The notes beneath the pieces are model-generated. The model saw only the letters and a list, made by a program, of their open reading frames with translations. It was not told the DNA's origin and searched no databases. A stretch of DNA of 52,004 bases from Zoogloea oleivorans (GTDB lineage: Bacteria > Pseudomonadota > Gammaproteobacteria > Burkholderiales > Rhodocyclaceae). Location of the stretch: NCBI GenBank assembly GCA_030157785.1, contig JAOAUC010000038.1:1-52004 (forward strand). The letters run 5' to 3'. How positions within the stretch are numbered: the first letter of the stretch is position 1; the number at the start of each line of letters is the position of its first letter. Both the position numbers and the translations under genes were made by a program. Of the stretch, positions 1 through 8,136 are shown piece after piece.

Positions 1-55
1 GGCCCAGCAGGCGATTGGGGAAGTGATCCAGCACGTGAAGGCGATGTCGGTCTGA
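1..55 (+). CDS. C-terminal fragment of an unidentified protein (partial, left edge)
   Basis: The frame that enters from the left edge ends at a TGA at 53-55 and gives the last 17 residues AQQAIGEVIQHVKAMSV. It is followed within 20 bases by a strong hairpin terminator, which supports it as the true end of a transcription unit. Too little is visible to assign a family. Confidence 0.5.
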   Translation, partial: AQQAIGEVIQHVKAMSV

Positions 56-74
56 GCCTTGTCTGAAGCCAAAG

Positions 75-103
75 AAAAAGCCACCGATCTGGTGGCTTTT
101 TTA
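75..103 (+). terminator. Rho-independent terminator after the partial gene
   Basis: The arms AAAAAGCCACC and GGTGGCTTTTTT flank a five-base loop and are followed by a T-rich tract. The symmetric A and T runs let it act in both directions, so it could also terminate the convergent sixA transcript. Confidence 0.85.
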
Positions 104-121
104 TTTTTGGTTGACCGGGTT

Positions 122-574
122 TCAGACCAGATCGGCGGGAATCACAGCGCGCAGCACGGTTTGGGTTTCATCTTCCCTGACCCGGTTGCTGAACCACCAC
201 AATGCGCCCTTCTTGATTGTCCAGTCGGCTTCCTGGCCGGACAGGAGCAGGGCCGCCAGACGTCCCAGCTCCGGCTGATGACCGACCACCAGCACCGAGC
301 CACCGCCACCGGGCCAGCCACAGGCGGCCAGGATGCCGGAGATGTCATTGCCCGGGCCGAGGGCCGGCACGATTTCGAAATCCTTGGTGAAAGCACTCGC
401 CGTCTGGCGGGTGCGGGTGGTGGGGCTGACCAGTACGCGCAGCTTCTTGGGGCGTCGGGTGTCCAGCCATTCGGCCATCTTCTTCGCTTGGCGGATGCCT
501 CGTTCGGTCAGCTCCCGGGTGCTGTCAGGCAGGCCGTCTACCGCTTCCGCGTGACGCCATAGCAGCAAATCCAT
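122..574 (-). CDS. sixA: SixA-type phosphohistidine phosphatase
   Basis: This 150-residue protein belongs to the histidine phosphatase (phosphoglycerate-mutase-like) superfamily. SixA proteins remove phosphate from histidine of phosphotransfer proteins; in E. coli the target is the HPt domain of ArcB, or NPr of the nitrogen PTS. The N-terminal LLLWRHAEA carries the catalytic His8 in the RHG-type motif. SPTTRTRQTA (50-59) supplies a phosphate-binding arginine, and VVGHQPELG holds the second histidine (His99). The start is the ATG at 572-574, which has a GGAGA Shine-Dalgarno sequence about 8 bases upstream; an in-frame longer version adds 24 residues with no family similarity. It lies 84 bases downstream of the CYTH-CHAD gene on the same strand and is probably cotranscribed. 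The physiological substrate here cannot be read from the sequence. Confidence 0.9.
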   Translation of the reverse strand: MDLLLWRHAEAVDGLPDSTRELTERGIRQAKKMAEWLDTRRPKKLRVLVSPTTRTRQTASAFTKDFEIVPALGPGNDISGILAACGWPGGGGSVLVVGHQPELGRLAALLLSGQEADWTIKKGALWWFSNRVREDETQTVLRAVIPADLV

Positions 575-658
575 TGTTTTTGTCTCCTCGCTCCTCAAAA
601 CAGGGCGGGAGTCTGGAACAGCCAGGTTACCGGATGATGAATCCATGGCATTGGCCTC

Positions 659-2164
659 CTAGCGTCGCCACGGGGCCTTGCCCCACAGGATGGGCTCGAG
701 GGCGGGCAGCACGCTCTTGCGCAGGCGGGCGATCTTGGGGGCGTGCCAGCCGGCCACGAAGGCGGCGCCGCTACGTAGTTCCGGGTCTTTGCCGGCCCAT
801 GCCTTGAGACGGCTGCGGGCGACGGATTCGTCATTGAGATAGCCGAGGGTTTCCTGGATCTCGGCGATCTCGTTGGCGAAGCGGACGGTGGATTTTTCGG
901 GCAGCAGCGGCAGCAGGAACTCGATGCCGTAGCGCAGGCGCTTGAGGGATACACGTAGCTCGTGGAGCTTTTCGGCGTGCAGGTCGCCCGCTGCGGTGAA
1001 GCGCTTGCGGGCGCGCTTGCGGAGCTGGGTGAGCTGAAGGCGGGCAAAGGTGGTGAGGTTGGCCGATTTGACGAGGGCGTCGCTCTGCAGCGCGTAGAGG
1101 TCGGAGGCGAGGGCCAGCATCTGGCGGCCGTGGCTGGCGGCGAGGAGCTGCTCGCGGGTGGTGGCCTTTTCGCGGTCACGACGATCCACGGCCATCGCGA
1201 TCAGGCGCTGGGTGGCGTCGTCGGCGAGGCCGGATTCGGCGACCGGACTGAGCACTTCGGCGAGCATCACGTCGAGGTCGCGGGCGGCGCCGAGGCCGTC
1301 GGCGGCATCCTTGAGCCCATCGGACCAGCGCTTCACAAATTCGGCGGGCAGGGCCGGGCTGAACAGACGCAGGGCCGAGCGCAGGCGGCGCAAGGCGACG
1401 CGGAGTTGGTGGATGAATTCAGGATCATCGCTCTCCCGCGCGCCGGATTCGTTGGTCTGCCACAGGGCCAGACAGTCGAAGCCGATGATGCGGAAGGCGT
1501 CCACCGGCGAGTGCTCGGGGGTGAGCCGGGATGGCTTGGCCTTGGCCGGGCGCATGGCATGGTTGGAGAACAGGCGGTAGCCGCGTTCGGCCTTGCTGAC
1601 GTTCTCGGGCGTCAGGGGCAGGGTTTCGGCCAGTTGCAGGGCGAGGGCATAGAGTTCCTGCGGGTCGCCTTCGACCAGTTCCAGCTCCAGCTCGCACAGG
1701 GGGCGTGAGTGTTCGCCCACCTCAATGTTGCCGTTGTCGATCATGGCCAGCACCTTGACGCCCTCGCGCGGCGTGAGGATGCAGGTTTCGCGCTTGAAAC
1801 GGGTGGTGAACACCGGTACCAGTTGCGGCTGCAGGGCTTCAAGCCGTTTGCGCACGTCGTCCCGGTCGATGGCCGAGAAGTCGAAACTGCCGTTGGCGTA
1901 GGGCTGCTCCCATTCGGGGCGGGAGGACAGGCCGCCATTGGATTCAGCCGCGCATTTCACCGTTTGCAGCCAGCGGCTGCCGGCCTTGCGGGTGCGCACG
2001 GCCATGCGGCGTTCGCGCAGTTCGAGCTCGGCGGTGTCGAAGTAGGTGTTCTCGAGGGTGCAGGTGCGGCCTTCACGGGGCGCCTCGGCGATCAGCGGAT
2101 GACGGCGCAGGGCGGGGAGGGCCTTCGGAGGAAGGGTGAGCTTGAGTTCGATTTCGTGGCTCAT
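659..2164 (-). CDS. CYTH and CHAD domain protein (inorganic triphosphatase / polyphosphate-binding type)
   Basis: About 501 residues with two domains. The N-terminal CYTH triphosphate-tunnel domain (about 1-200) starts with the signature HEIELKL (ExExK), which coordinates metal and triphosphate. The C-terminal CHAD domain (about 215-500) is a helical domain rich in conserved histidines and basic residues (for example FIHQLRVALRRLRSALRLF and LHELRVSLKRLRYGIEFL). CYTH-CHAD proteins such as E. coli YgiF hydrolyse inorganic triphosphate, and CHAD domains bind polyphosphate granules. I placed the start at the ATG at 2162-2164, directly before the ExExK motif; an in-frame ATG two codons upstream and one at 2206 are possible, and none has a clear ribosome-binding site. 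The neighbour sixA downstream suggests a phosphate-metabolism pair. Substrate and localisation are inferred from the family. Confidence 0.9.
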   Translation of the reverse strand: MSHEIELKLTLPPKALPALRRHPLIAEAPREGRTCTLENTYFDTAELELRERRMAVRTRKAGSRWLQTVKCAAESNGGLSSRPEWEQPYANGSFDFSAIDRDDVRKRLEALQPQLVPVFTTRFKRETCILTPREGVKVLAMIDNGNIEVGEHSRPLCELELELVEGDPQELYALALQLAETLPLTPENVSKAERGYRLFSNHAMRPAKAKPSRLTPEHSPVDAFRIIGFDCLALWQTNESGARESDDPEFIHQLRVALRRLRSALRLFSPALPAEFVKRWSDGLKDAADGLGAARDLDVMLAEVLSPVAESGLADDATQRLIAMAVDRRDREKATTREQLLAASHGRQMLALASDLYALQSDALVKSANLTTFARLQLTQLRKRARKRFTAAGDLHAEKLHELRVSLKRLRYGIEFLLPLLPEKSTVRFANEIAEIQETLGYLNDESVARSRLKAWAGKDPELRSGAAFVAGWHAPKIARLRKSVLPALEPILWGKAPWRR

Positions 2165-2272
2165 GGGCATGCCATCGGCGGTTGGGGGGGGACAGGCGCG
2201 GACCATTCTAGTCCCGATGGTGCGGCGCTGTCTTGCGCGGAGCCATTACATTTTCAAGCGTTTGAGCGCTAC

Positions 2273-2590
2273 CTAGGCGGTCGTGAAGGTGCTTTCCGCA
2301 TTGCCCCGCTGACCCTTGTTGTCGAGCCAGGCCACGGCCAGTTTGTCACCGGCCTTGACGCCAGTGAGCTGAAAGGCGAACAGCGGATTGACCGACACTG
2401 CAGTGCCCAGGCCGCCTTCGATCACCGGGCGGCCATTGAGGCTGAGGGTGACTGAGGTGATGTAGTGGGCGGGCATCAGCTGCCCGGCGGCATCGCGGCG
2501 CAGGCCGGACTCCATCGGGTGGGGCAGGAGCACGCGGACTTCTCCGTCGCTGCCCTTTACGGTGGCGCGGATCTTGATCGGATCGGGCAT
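2273..2590 (-). CDS. soxZ: SoxZ, sulfur-oxidation carrier subunit
   Basis: The 105-residue protein has the compact immunoglobulin-like SoxZ fold (IKIRATVKGSDGEVRVLLPHP at the N-terminus, then an NPLFAFQL core). SoxZ pairs with SoxY in the periplasm; it has no export signal of its own and is carried by the Tat-exported partner. SoxYZ holds thiosulfate-derived sulfur during Sox oxidation. The ATG at 2588-2590 has GAGGAA spaced about 7 bases upstream and lies 14 bases after the soxY stop, so the two are an operon. No soxA, X, B, C or D lies in this window, so this is an isolated YZ pair here. Confidence 0.93.
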   Translation of the reverse strand: MPDPIKIRATVKGSDGEVRVLLPHPMESGLRRDAAGQLMPAHYITSVTLSLNGRPVIEGGLGTAVSVNPLFAFQLTGVKAGDKLAVAWLDNKGQRGNAESTFTTA

Positions 2591-2604
2591 TCGGATTTCC
2601 TCGT

Positions 2605-3072
2605 TTATTCGCCGCAGCCGCCGATGGTGACCTTCACCTCGCGGAACACCGTGTAGTGCTTGCCGCCGGCCATGGCGACGACACGCAGGCGAGAGGTTTC
2701 GGCCATTTTGAGTCGGGCCTGGAAGCGCGCGACCGCCTCGGGGGCGAAGTTGAACTGGAGGGCAAGGGGAAAGGGGTTCTTGTCCACCAACACCGAGAGG
2801 CGCGTCGTGCCGGGAATGCTGCTGACCACTTCGATGAGCACGGAGGCGCCGTTCTCGGCGATTTCCGGTGCCTTGAGCAGGATGTCGCGGCTCATTTCGG
2901 CGCCGGCTGCACCGATCAGGCGCAGGGCCTCGGCGGCGGTTCTGGCGTCGAAGGCTGCGCGGTTGAAATCGACGGCCAGGGCGCGGCTCGGCTTCAGCAG
3001 GCCCAGGCCAAGCAGTCCGCCGAGGGCGGTGGCACTGCCGAAGGCCTGCAGGAAATCACGGCGGCAACTCAT
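2605..3072 (-). CDS. soxY: SoxY, sulfur-carrier subunit with twin-arginine signal
   Basis: The 155-residue protein opens with a Tat signal: SCRRDFLQ twin-arginine motif, a hydrophobic stretch (GGLLGLGLL) and an A-L-A type cleavage site near residue 33. The mature part has the SoxY beta-sandwich, and the chain ends in VTIGGCGE. The C-terminal Cys in the swinging arm is the covalent attachment point of the sulfur substrate. Most family members end in GGCGG, so the terminal Glu is a variation. The start is the ATG at 3070-3072, chosen because it puts the RR motif three codons in; longer in-frame extensions upstream have no similarity to the family. The start codon overlaps the stop of a 19-codon upstream reading frame (TGATG). 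Confidence 0.92.
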   Translation of the reverse strand: MSCRRDFLQAFGSATALGGLLGLGLLKPSRALAVDFNRAAFDARTAAEALRLIGAAGAEMSRDILLKAPEIAENGASVLIEVVSSIPGTTRLSVLVDKNPFPLALQFNFAPEAVARFQARLKMAETSRLRVVAMAGGKHYTVFREVKVTIGGCGE

Positions 3073-3131
3073 CAGGCTCCGGCCTTCCGGGCGTGGATGT
3101 CGAGAGGTGCGAAGCCAAGCGGGTGATTCAT
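3072..3131 (-). CDS. Possible 19-codon leader peptide overlapping the soxY start
   Basis: A small frame reads MNHPLGFAPLDIHARKAGA and ends in TGA that shares bases with the soxY ATG (TGATG). It has a good ribosome-binding site (GGAGAG about 4 bases before its ATG). Such an arrangement usually couples translation of the downstream gene to the leader. There is no homology evidence and a 19-codon frame can occur by chance, so the call rests only on the ribosome-binding site and the overlap. Confidence 0.3.
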   Translation of the reverse strand: MNHPLGFAPLDIHARKAGA

Positions 3132-3167
3132 CGGTCTCTCCAAAATACGTCCTGATCGGGCTCCATT

Positions 3168-4190
3168 CTAAGGTTTCCGGGGGCGGGCGCGGTATCGGAT
3201 ATTGTCGGAGCCAACAGCTCGACGCTCGTGCGCCATCGATACGGGTCTGTTCTGGACGGAAGCTGGTACCTGGCTGCTGGCAGCGGTCGGTGCTCCGCCC
3301 GAAAGACTCGACACAGCGGGCTCCGACCGCTGCCTGCATTGTTCCGCTTTCGAGCCGCGTTCGTGGGCGTAGGCCCACGTGAATTCGGCCCCCAGCAAAA
3401 AAATCTGCGCCGCGAAATAGACCCACACTAGCAGCACGACCAGCGAGCCGGCTGCGCCGAAACCCGATGCGACGCTGGCTTTCCCCAGATACAAGCCGAT
3501 GAGGAGTTTACCGATTTCGAACAAGAGTGCCGTCACTGCCGCGCCGATCCAGACGTCCCGCCACGCGATTCTGGCTCGTGGCATGAGTTTGAAGATCATC
3601 GCGAAGAGTAAGGTTGAAATGGCGAACGAGATGCAGAAATCAATTGCCTGAAGAATTGCCTCCCAGCCAGCAAAGATACCGTCCCACCATTTGCCGATGG
3701 CGGCGATCGCCGCACTGATCACCAATGAAACCAAAAGCAGGAATCCGAGGCCGAGCACCAGGCCGAAAGAAAGCAGGCGCGTGCGCAACATGAGGAAGAT
3801 GCCAGTCTGTGTTGCCGGGGCAGGGACGCGCCAGATGCGGTCGAGGTCGCTCTGTAATTCCGCGAACACGGTTGTCGCACCGATGACGAGCATGATTGTG
3901 CTGATCAAGATGGCAACGACTCCCTGCGCTGGTTCGCTGGTGCTTTTCAACAGCCCTTGCACAGCGATTGCGCCGTCGCGTCCGATCAGGCCTTGTATCT
4001 GCGCAACGATTTCGCCGCGGGCAGCATCCTGGCCAAAAACAAGACCTGCGATGGCGATGACGATGATGAGTAGCGGGGCAATCGAGAACAGGGTGTAGTA
4101 GGCCAGAGCTGCACCCATGCTCGGCGCGAAATCGTCAATCCACGAGCTTATCGATTTGCCGATCAGGCCCCTGATCTGCCTAAGATCCAT
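3168..4190 (-). CDS. YihY/BrkB family integral membrane protein
   Basis: About 340 residues. After a short cytoplasmic start (MDLRQIRGLIGKSISSWIDD) come six predicted transmembrane segments, with the family landmark ALAYYTLFSIAPLLIIVIA near the first one and LVVLLVWVYFAAQIFLLGAEF at the end. These proteins were once annotated as ribonuclease BN; that activity is not theirs and the transport role is unsettled. The start is the ATG at 4188-4190, which overlaps the end of the upstream holin-like gene by 11 bases; an in-frame ATG at 4223 lacks a ribosome-binding site. The last 85 or so residues after the final membrane segment are a low-complexity basic and serine-rich tail that extends beyond the usual family end and lies over the likely soxY promoter. 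A second family member is encoded at 31965-33197. Confidence 0.85.
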   Translation of the reverse strand: MDLRQIRGLIGKSISSWIDDFAPSMGAALAYYTLFSIAPLLIIVIAIAGLVFGQDAARGEIVAQIQGLIGRDGAIAVQGLLKSTSEPAQGVVAILISTIMLVIGATTVFAELQSDLDRIWRVPAPATQTGIFLMLRTRLLSFGLVLGLGFLLLVSLVISAAIAAIGKWWDGIFAGWEAILQAIDFCISFAISTLLFAMIFKLMPRARIAWRDVWIGAAVTALLFEIGKLLIGLYLGKASVASGFGAAGSLVVLLVWVYFAAQIFLLGAEFTWAYAHERGSKAEQCRQRSEPAVSSLSGGAPTAASSQVPASVQNRPVSMAHERRAVGSDNIRYRARPRKP

Positions 4191-4893
4191 GGCGTTCGCC
4201 CACCGTTGCCTTTTCCTCGCCATTTGCTTGTGCTTGGGGCGCAGAACGGAGTGCCAGCCATAGCGGCGTCAGCACGCGCAGTGAGCCGAGGACTTGCATC
4301 CAGGCGTTGGGACGTCCGGGCTGAAGCGGGTATTTGGGTTGGCGCCGGCCCCCCACGAGATACCCGACGGCGATCCCGGCGAGCACACCGCCGCCGATGA
4401 CCAGCGGGGAGGCGACACGGCGCCGCAAGCGCTTACGCAGTTCCTGGTATTCGGCATGGGCGGCCATCCTGCCGTCCTCGACCTCCTGTTCGTACGGAGC
4501 GAGCGTAGGTGAGCCCTCATTCACCTCGATTTCCAGCTTGCCACAGGGCCCCAGCTGACGCCGCGTCGCCGCGAAAAACGGCTTCGCGCCGCGCCGCAGG
4601 GTCATCAGTGCAAGTCCACCGGCACCAGCGAAACTGAGCAGAGCCGCAATCCCCAGCGCTAGCCACCAACTGACGATGTCGTTCTGAACAAGTGCGACGA
4701 CGATGCCCGCCAGCAGCCCGAGCCAGCCGGTGATTGCCAGGCCAGCGGCCAGCAGGGCAAGCCCCAGCATCGACAACAGCCTCAGGCCGGCTTGCTTGCC
4801 TTCCTCCGTCGTCAAAGTGAGGAAACGCCTGGCCAGGGTGTGCACCGACGCGAGCAAAGACGAAACGGATACCGTGGCGGTTAAGGAAGGCAT
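4180..4893 (-). CDS. Holin-superfamily-like membrane protein with C-terminal extension
   Basis: About 237 residues. The N-terminal half contains an amphipathic helix (SSLLASVHTLARRFLTLTTEE) and two hydrophobic hairpin segments (LLSMLGLALLAAGLAITGWL and WWLALGIAALLSFAGAGGLA), the layout of the phage-holin/Actinobacterial-holin-X superfamily of small membrane proteins. The C-terminal half is charged (EVEDGRMAAHAEYQELRKRLRRR), then has a further glycine-rich membrane segment (LVIGGGVLAGIAVGYLVGG). Function is unknown; it is not part of a prophage here. The ATG at 4891-4893 was chosen over one 20 codons upstream because the added residues look non-coding; neither has a convincing ribosome-binding site. 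It overlaps the yihY-like gene and is probably cotranscribed with it. Confidence 0.65.
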   Translation of the reverse strand: MPSLTATVSVSSLLASVHTLARRFLTLTTEEGKQAGLRLLSMLGLALLAAGLAITGWLGLLAGIVVALVQNDIVSWWLALGIAALLSFAGAGGLALMTLRRGAKPFFAATRRQLGPCGKLEIEVNEGSPTLAPYEQEVEDGRMAAHAEYQELRKRLRRRVASPLVIGGGVLAGIAVGYLVGGRRQPKYPLQPGRPNAWMQVLGSLRVLTPLWLALRSAPQAQANGEEKATVGERHGS

Positions 4894-4902
4894 AAGCAGT
4901 AA

Positions 4903-4918
4903 TTGTTTACGCAAACAA
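4903..4918. promoter_or_regulatory. Perfect inverted repeat between the divergent membrane and hemerythrin/catalase units
   Basis: TTGTTT-ACGC-AAACAA is a 6+4+6 perfect inverted repeat lying 9 bases upstream of the holin-like start. It resembles a regulator half-site pair but does not match the FNR spacing (TTGAT-N4-ATCAA). Whether anything binds it is unknown. The remaining 230 bases of this gap contain no gene or terminator that I can support. Confidence 0.35.
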
Positions 4919-5151
4919 CGGGAGCTTAGTCTGAACCCGAAATGCGCCCACATCTGTGCCCAAGCCTACATAAGGCCAGGGCGTTGATGACATCGCGCAG
5001 GTCAGGCAGGAGACGAGCGAGTGATCCAAATGACGGTCACGGTTATGTTCGTCATCCCACAGACTCGGCTTCGCCGGGACTCTACCGTTCAACATCTTGC
5101 CGATGTTATGGGCATGACACTTCCAAACCTGCGATCACGATAAGGACTGCC

Positions 5152-5640
5152 ATGACGACTACCACCAAGACCCCCTCAACAACGAAGCCCCCCGCTGCCG
5201 CGAAGGACGCCATCGCCTTGCTTAGGGCTGACCACGTAACGGTTAGCGGTTTGTTTGCAGATTACGAAAAAACGGATTCCAGCAAAAAGAAGAAGGCGCT
5301 CGTCGCCGAGATTTGTACCGAATTGAGCGTGCATGTGCAGATCGAGGAAGAGATCTTCTACCCGGCCATCGAAGCGGCATTGAAGGACAAGCTTCTGGTG
5401 CCGGAAGCCACGGTTGAGCATGGCGGCATCAAGGATCTGATCGCACAACTCGAAGGGGTCGAACCTGACGGTGATATCTACGACGCCAAGGTCAAGGTGC
5501 TGTCCGAATACGTCGAACACCACGTCAAGGAAGAGCAGGGCGAGATGTTCCCCAAGGTCAAGGCCTCGTCCCTGGATCTGGTCGAACTCGGTGCCCGGAT
5601 GGCAGCGCGCAAGGCCGATCTTCTCGCCGCCCGAGGCTGA
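5152..5640 (+). CDS. Hemerythrin HHE-domain protein
   Basis: The 162-residue protein is a four-helix hemerythrin-like domain after a Thr/Pro/Ala-rich start. Metal-ligand residues are visible in order: LLRADHVTVSGLF (first His), SVHVQIEEEIFYPAI (His and Glu), VEHGGIKDL (His), and EYVEHHVKEEQGEMFP (His-His and Glu). Such proteins bind a di-iron centre and sense or carry oxygen, or handle iron and nitrosative/oxidative stress. The ATG at 5152-5154 has AAGGA 7 bases upstream; a longer in-frame version starting near 4942 has no family similarity. It lies 119 bases before the catalase on the same strand, which fits an oxidative-stress role. The exact function is inferred. Confidence 0.88.
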   Translation: MTTTTKTPSTTKPPAAAKDAIALLRADHVTVSGLFADYEKTDSSKKKKALVAEICTELSVHVQIEEEIFYPAIEAALKDKLLVPEATVEHGGIKDLIAQLEGVEPDGDIYDAKVKVLSEYVEHHVKEEQGEMFPKVKASSLDLVELGARMAARKADLLAARG

Positions 5641-5759
5641 AGAAGATCCGACATGCCAAATCCTTGGCCTGCGAGCTCGCATGTCAAGCGCCGGACCAGT
5701 GCAGCGGTGACCAAGGCCACCATCGACCACCCGAACCCTCAAGCACTCAGGATGACTCC

Positions 5760-8105
5760 ATGAAAATGACAGCTCCCAAACCGATGGCTGGCAACAATCA
5801 GCCTACCCCGGCACCTGACCCTGGTGCTGCCGACGCGCTGGCGCAACAAGCCGCTGCTGTCGAGGCACTCGCTGCATCGATGCCGCACAACGCCAACAAA
5901 ATCAAGGAGTTCGGGCGTGACAATGCGATCTCGCCGGCTGCAGGGCTGACGCAGGAGCCGACCTCCGATCTGGCATCCGCCAGCACCCTCAGCGAATCCA
6001 ATCTGTCGGCCAAGACCAGCGGCGGTGCTGCCTCGCTCGACCGGGCGCGCGTCGACTCGGCTGGTGAGGTGCTGACGACCAATCAGGGCGTCGCCGTCGG
6101 TGACAACCAGAATTCGCTGAAAGCCGGCCTGCGCGGGCCGACCCTGCTAGAAGACTTCATCCTGCGCGAGAAGATCACCCACTTCGATCACGAACGCATT
6201 CCGGAACGCATCGTTCATGCGCGCGGTTCCGCCGCCCACGGCTATTTCGAGGCTTACGAGCCCTTGACCGAATTGACTCGCGCCGCCCCCTTCCAGGAGG
6301 CCGGCAAAATCACGCCGGTCTTCGTGCGCTTTTCGACGGTCGCCGGTGAGCGGGGCTCGGTGGACACGGCGCGCGATGTGCGCGGCTTCGCCGTCAAGTT
6401 CTACACCGACGAAGGCAATTGGGATCTGGTCGGCAACAACATCCCGGTGTTCTTCATCCAGGACGCGATGAAGTTCCCGGATCTGATCCACGCCGTGAAG
6501 CCCGAGCCGCACAACGGCATGCCGCAAGCCGCATCGGCCCACGACACCTTCTGGGACTTTGCCTCGCTGATGCCGGAGACCACCCACACGTTGATGTGGG
6601 TGATGTCCGACCGCGGAATTCCGCGCAGCCTGCGGATGATGCAGGGCTTCGGCGTGCATACCTTCCGGCTGGTCAATGCGGCGGGTGAGTCGCACTTCGT
6701 CAAATTTCACTGGACGCCCAAACTCGGCACCCATTCGCTGGTCTGGGATGAGGCGGTCAAGATCGCCGGCGCCGATTCCGACTTTCATCGCCGCGATCTC
6801 TGGGACGCCATCGAAGCCGGTGAATACCCGGAATGGGAGCTTGGCCTGCAGATATTCACCGAAGCCCAGGCCGAAGCCTTCAGCTTCGATGTGCTCGATG
6901 CCACCAAACTGATTCCCGAAGAACTGGTGCCGGTGACGCCGGTCGGCCGCATGGTGCTCAACCGCAACCCTGACAATTTCTTTGCCGAAACCGAGCAGGT
7001 TGCTTTCTGTACCGCGCATGTGGTGCCCGGCATCGACTTCAGCAACGATCCGCTGCTGGCTGGCCGTATCCATTCCTATCTCGATACCCAGATCACCCGA
7101 CTGGGTGGGGCAAACTTCCACGAGATCCCGATCAACGCACCGCTGGTGCCAGTCCACAACAACCAGCGCGACGGTTTGCACCGCCAGGCCATCCCCCGTG
7201 GCCGGGTCGCCTACGAGCCGAACTCGCTTGGCGGCGGCTGCCCGTTCCAGGCCGGTGCGGCGGGTTTCGTGTCTTTCCCGGAGCCGCTCGAAGGTGACAA
7301 ACTGCGCGGCAAGCCGGAGAAGTTTGCCGACCACTACACCCAGGCCACCCTGTTCTATGAAAGTCAGACCGAGGTCGAAAAGGCCCACATCGTCGGCGCC
7401 TTCCGCTTTGAACTGAGCAAGCTCACCGTGCCGGCCATCCGCAAACGGATGCTGGCCTCGCTGATGAACGTTTCCGCCGACATGGCTGCAAAAATCGCCG
7501 CCGGGCTTGGCATGAAGTTGCCCGAGGCCATGCCGACGGCTCTCGCGAAATGCATGCTCCCCGAAGTGACCACGTCGTCGGCACTTTCCCTGACGGCACT
7601 GCCCGGTGACGGCGGCATCCGCACCCGCAAGGTGGCGATTCTGGTCGCCGACGGCGTGCACGGCGCTTCCATCGTGGCTGTTCAGGCTGCGCTTACCGCT
7701 GCCGGCGCCGTTGCGGGCATTGTCGCGCCCCGCCTCGGTCCGGTTCAAACCGCCGACGGCGAGTTGGTGGAAGCGACCGGTACGCTGGAGAATTCACCAC
7801 CGGTACTGTTCGACGCGCTCGTCCTGCCCGATGGGGGCGACGGGGTGAGGCTGCTGGCCGGATGCGGGCAGACGCTGGAGTTTGTGACCAACCAGTATCG
7901 CCACGGCAAGACCATCCTGGCCATCGGCGCTTCGAAGGCTCTGCTCGACAAGGCCGGCATCGCCAACACTCTGGCGTCGGGCACGCCCGATCCGGGCATT
8001 CTGTTGGCGGGCATCGATACGCTTGATGATGGTGCGGAAGCCTTTATCGCTGCGGTAGGCAAGCATCGTCACCCGGTACGCGAGACGAACCCACCCCAAA
8101 TTTGA
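5760..8105 (+). CDS. katE: Large-subunit (clade 2, HPII-type) catalase with C-terminal DJ-1/PfpI-like domain
   Basis: A 781-residue haem catalase that dismutates hydrogen peroxide. An Ala/Pro-rich N-terminal arm (1-110) precedes the catalase core. Catalytic His153 sits in [12 protein letters not shown], distal Asn226 in [11 protein letters not shown], and the haem-ligand Tyr440 in [10 protein letters not shown]. The spacings from His to Asn (73) and His to Tyr (287) equal those of E. coli HPII (128/201/415). At the position of HPII His392, which is cross-linked to the haem-ligand tyrosine, this protein has Cys417. The C-terminal 140 residues (from [16 protein letters not shown]) form the flavodoxin-like DJ-1/PfpI domain of clade 2 enzymes. 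The start is the ATG at 5760-5762 with CAGGAT upstream; a longer in-frame start at 5664 adds 32 unlikely residues. It is followed by a palindromic repeat element. Confidence 0.96.
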   Translation: MKMTAPKPMAGNNQPTPAPDPGAADALAQQAAAVEALAASMPHNANKIKEFGRDNAISPAAGLTQEPTSDLASASTLSESNLSAKTSGGAASLDRARVDSAGEVLTTNQGVAVGDNQNSLKAGLRGPTLLEDFILREKITHFDHERIPERIVHARGSAAHGYFEAYEPLTELTRAAPFQEAGKITPVFVRFSTVAGERGSVDTARDVRGFAVKFYTDEGNWDLVGNNIPVFFIQDAMKFPDLIHAVKPEPHNGMPQAASAHDTFWDFASLMPETTHTLMWVMSDRGIPRSLRMMQGFGVHTFRLVNAAGESHFVKFHWTPKLGTHSLVWDEAVKIAGADSDFHRRDLWDAIEAGEYPEWELGLQIFTEAQAEAFSFDVLDATKLIPEELVPVTPVGRMVLNRNPDNFFAETEQVAFCTAHVVPGIDFSNDPLLAGRIHSYLDTQITRLGGANFHEIPINAPLVPVHNNQRDGLHRQAIPRGRVAYEPNSLGGGCPFQAGAAGFVSFPEPLEGDKLRGKPEKFADHYTQATLFYESQTEVEKAHIVGAFRFELSKLTVPAIRKRMLASLMNVSADMAAKIAAGLGMKLPEAMPTALAKCMLPEVTTSSALSLTALPGDGGIRTRKVAILVADGVHGASIVAVQAALTAAGAVAGIVAPRLGPVQTADGELVEATGTLENSPPVLFDALVLPDGGDGVRLLAGCGQTLEFVTNQYRHGKTILAIGASKALLDKAGIANTLASGTPDPGILLAGIDTLDDGAEAFIAAVGKHRHPVRETNPPQI

Positions 8106-8136
8106 CGTCAGTCCGGATCATCGAGCGGGAGCGATC

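Noticed and set aside
3073..3426. N-terminal extension of SoxY by 118 codons
   Set aside because: The Tat motif would be buried in the interior of the protein and the extension overlaps the 3' end of the yihY-like gene.
3168..4190. Ribonuclease BN
   Set aside because: The old name of this membrane family is a misassignment; the protein has no nuclease motif and several membrane helices.
4903..4918. FNR/Dnr-type box
   Set aside because: The half-sites TTGTT/AACAA have a 6-base spacer and lack the TTGAT-N4-ATCAA pattern, so only a generic inverted repeat is claimed.
6147..7748. A 533-codon open frame antisense to the catalase gene
   Set aside because: No recognisable domain, and it lies fully within a well-supported gene.
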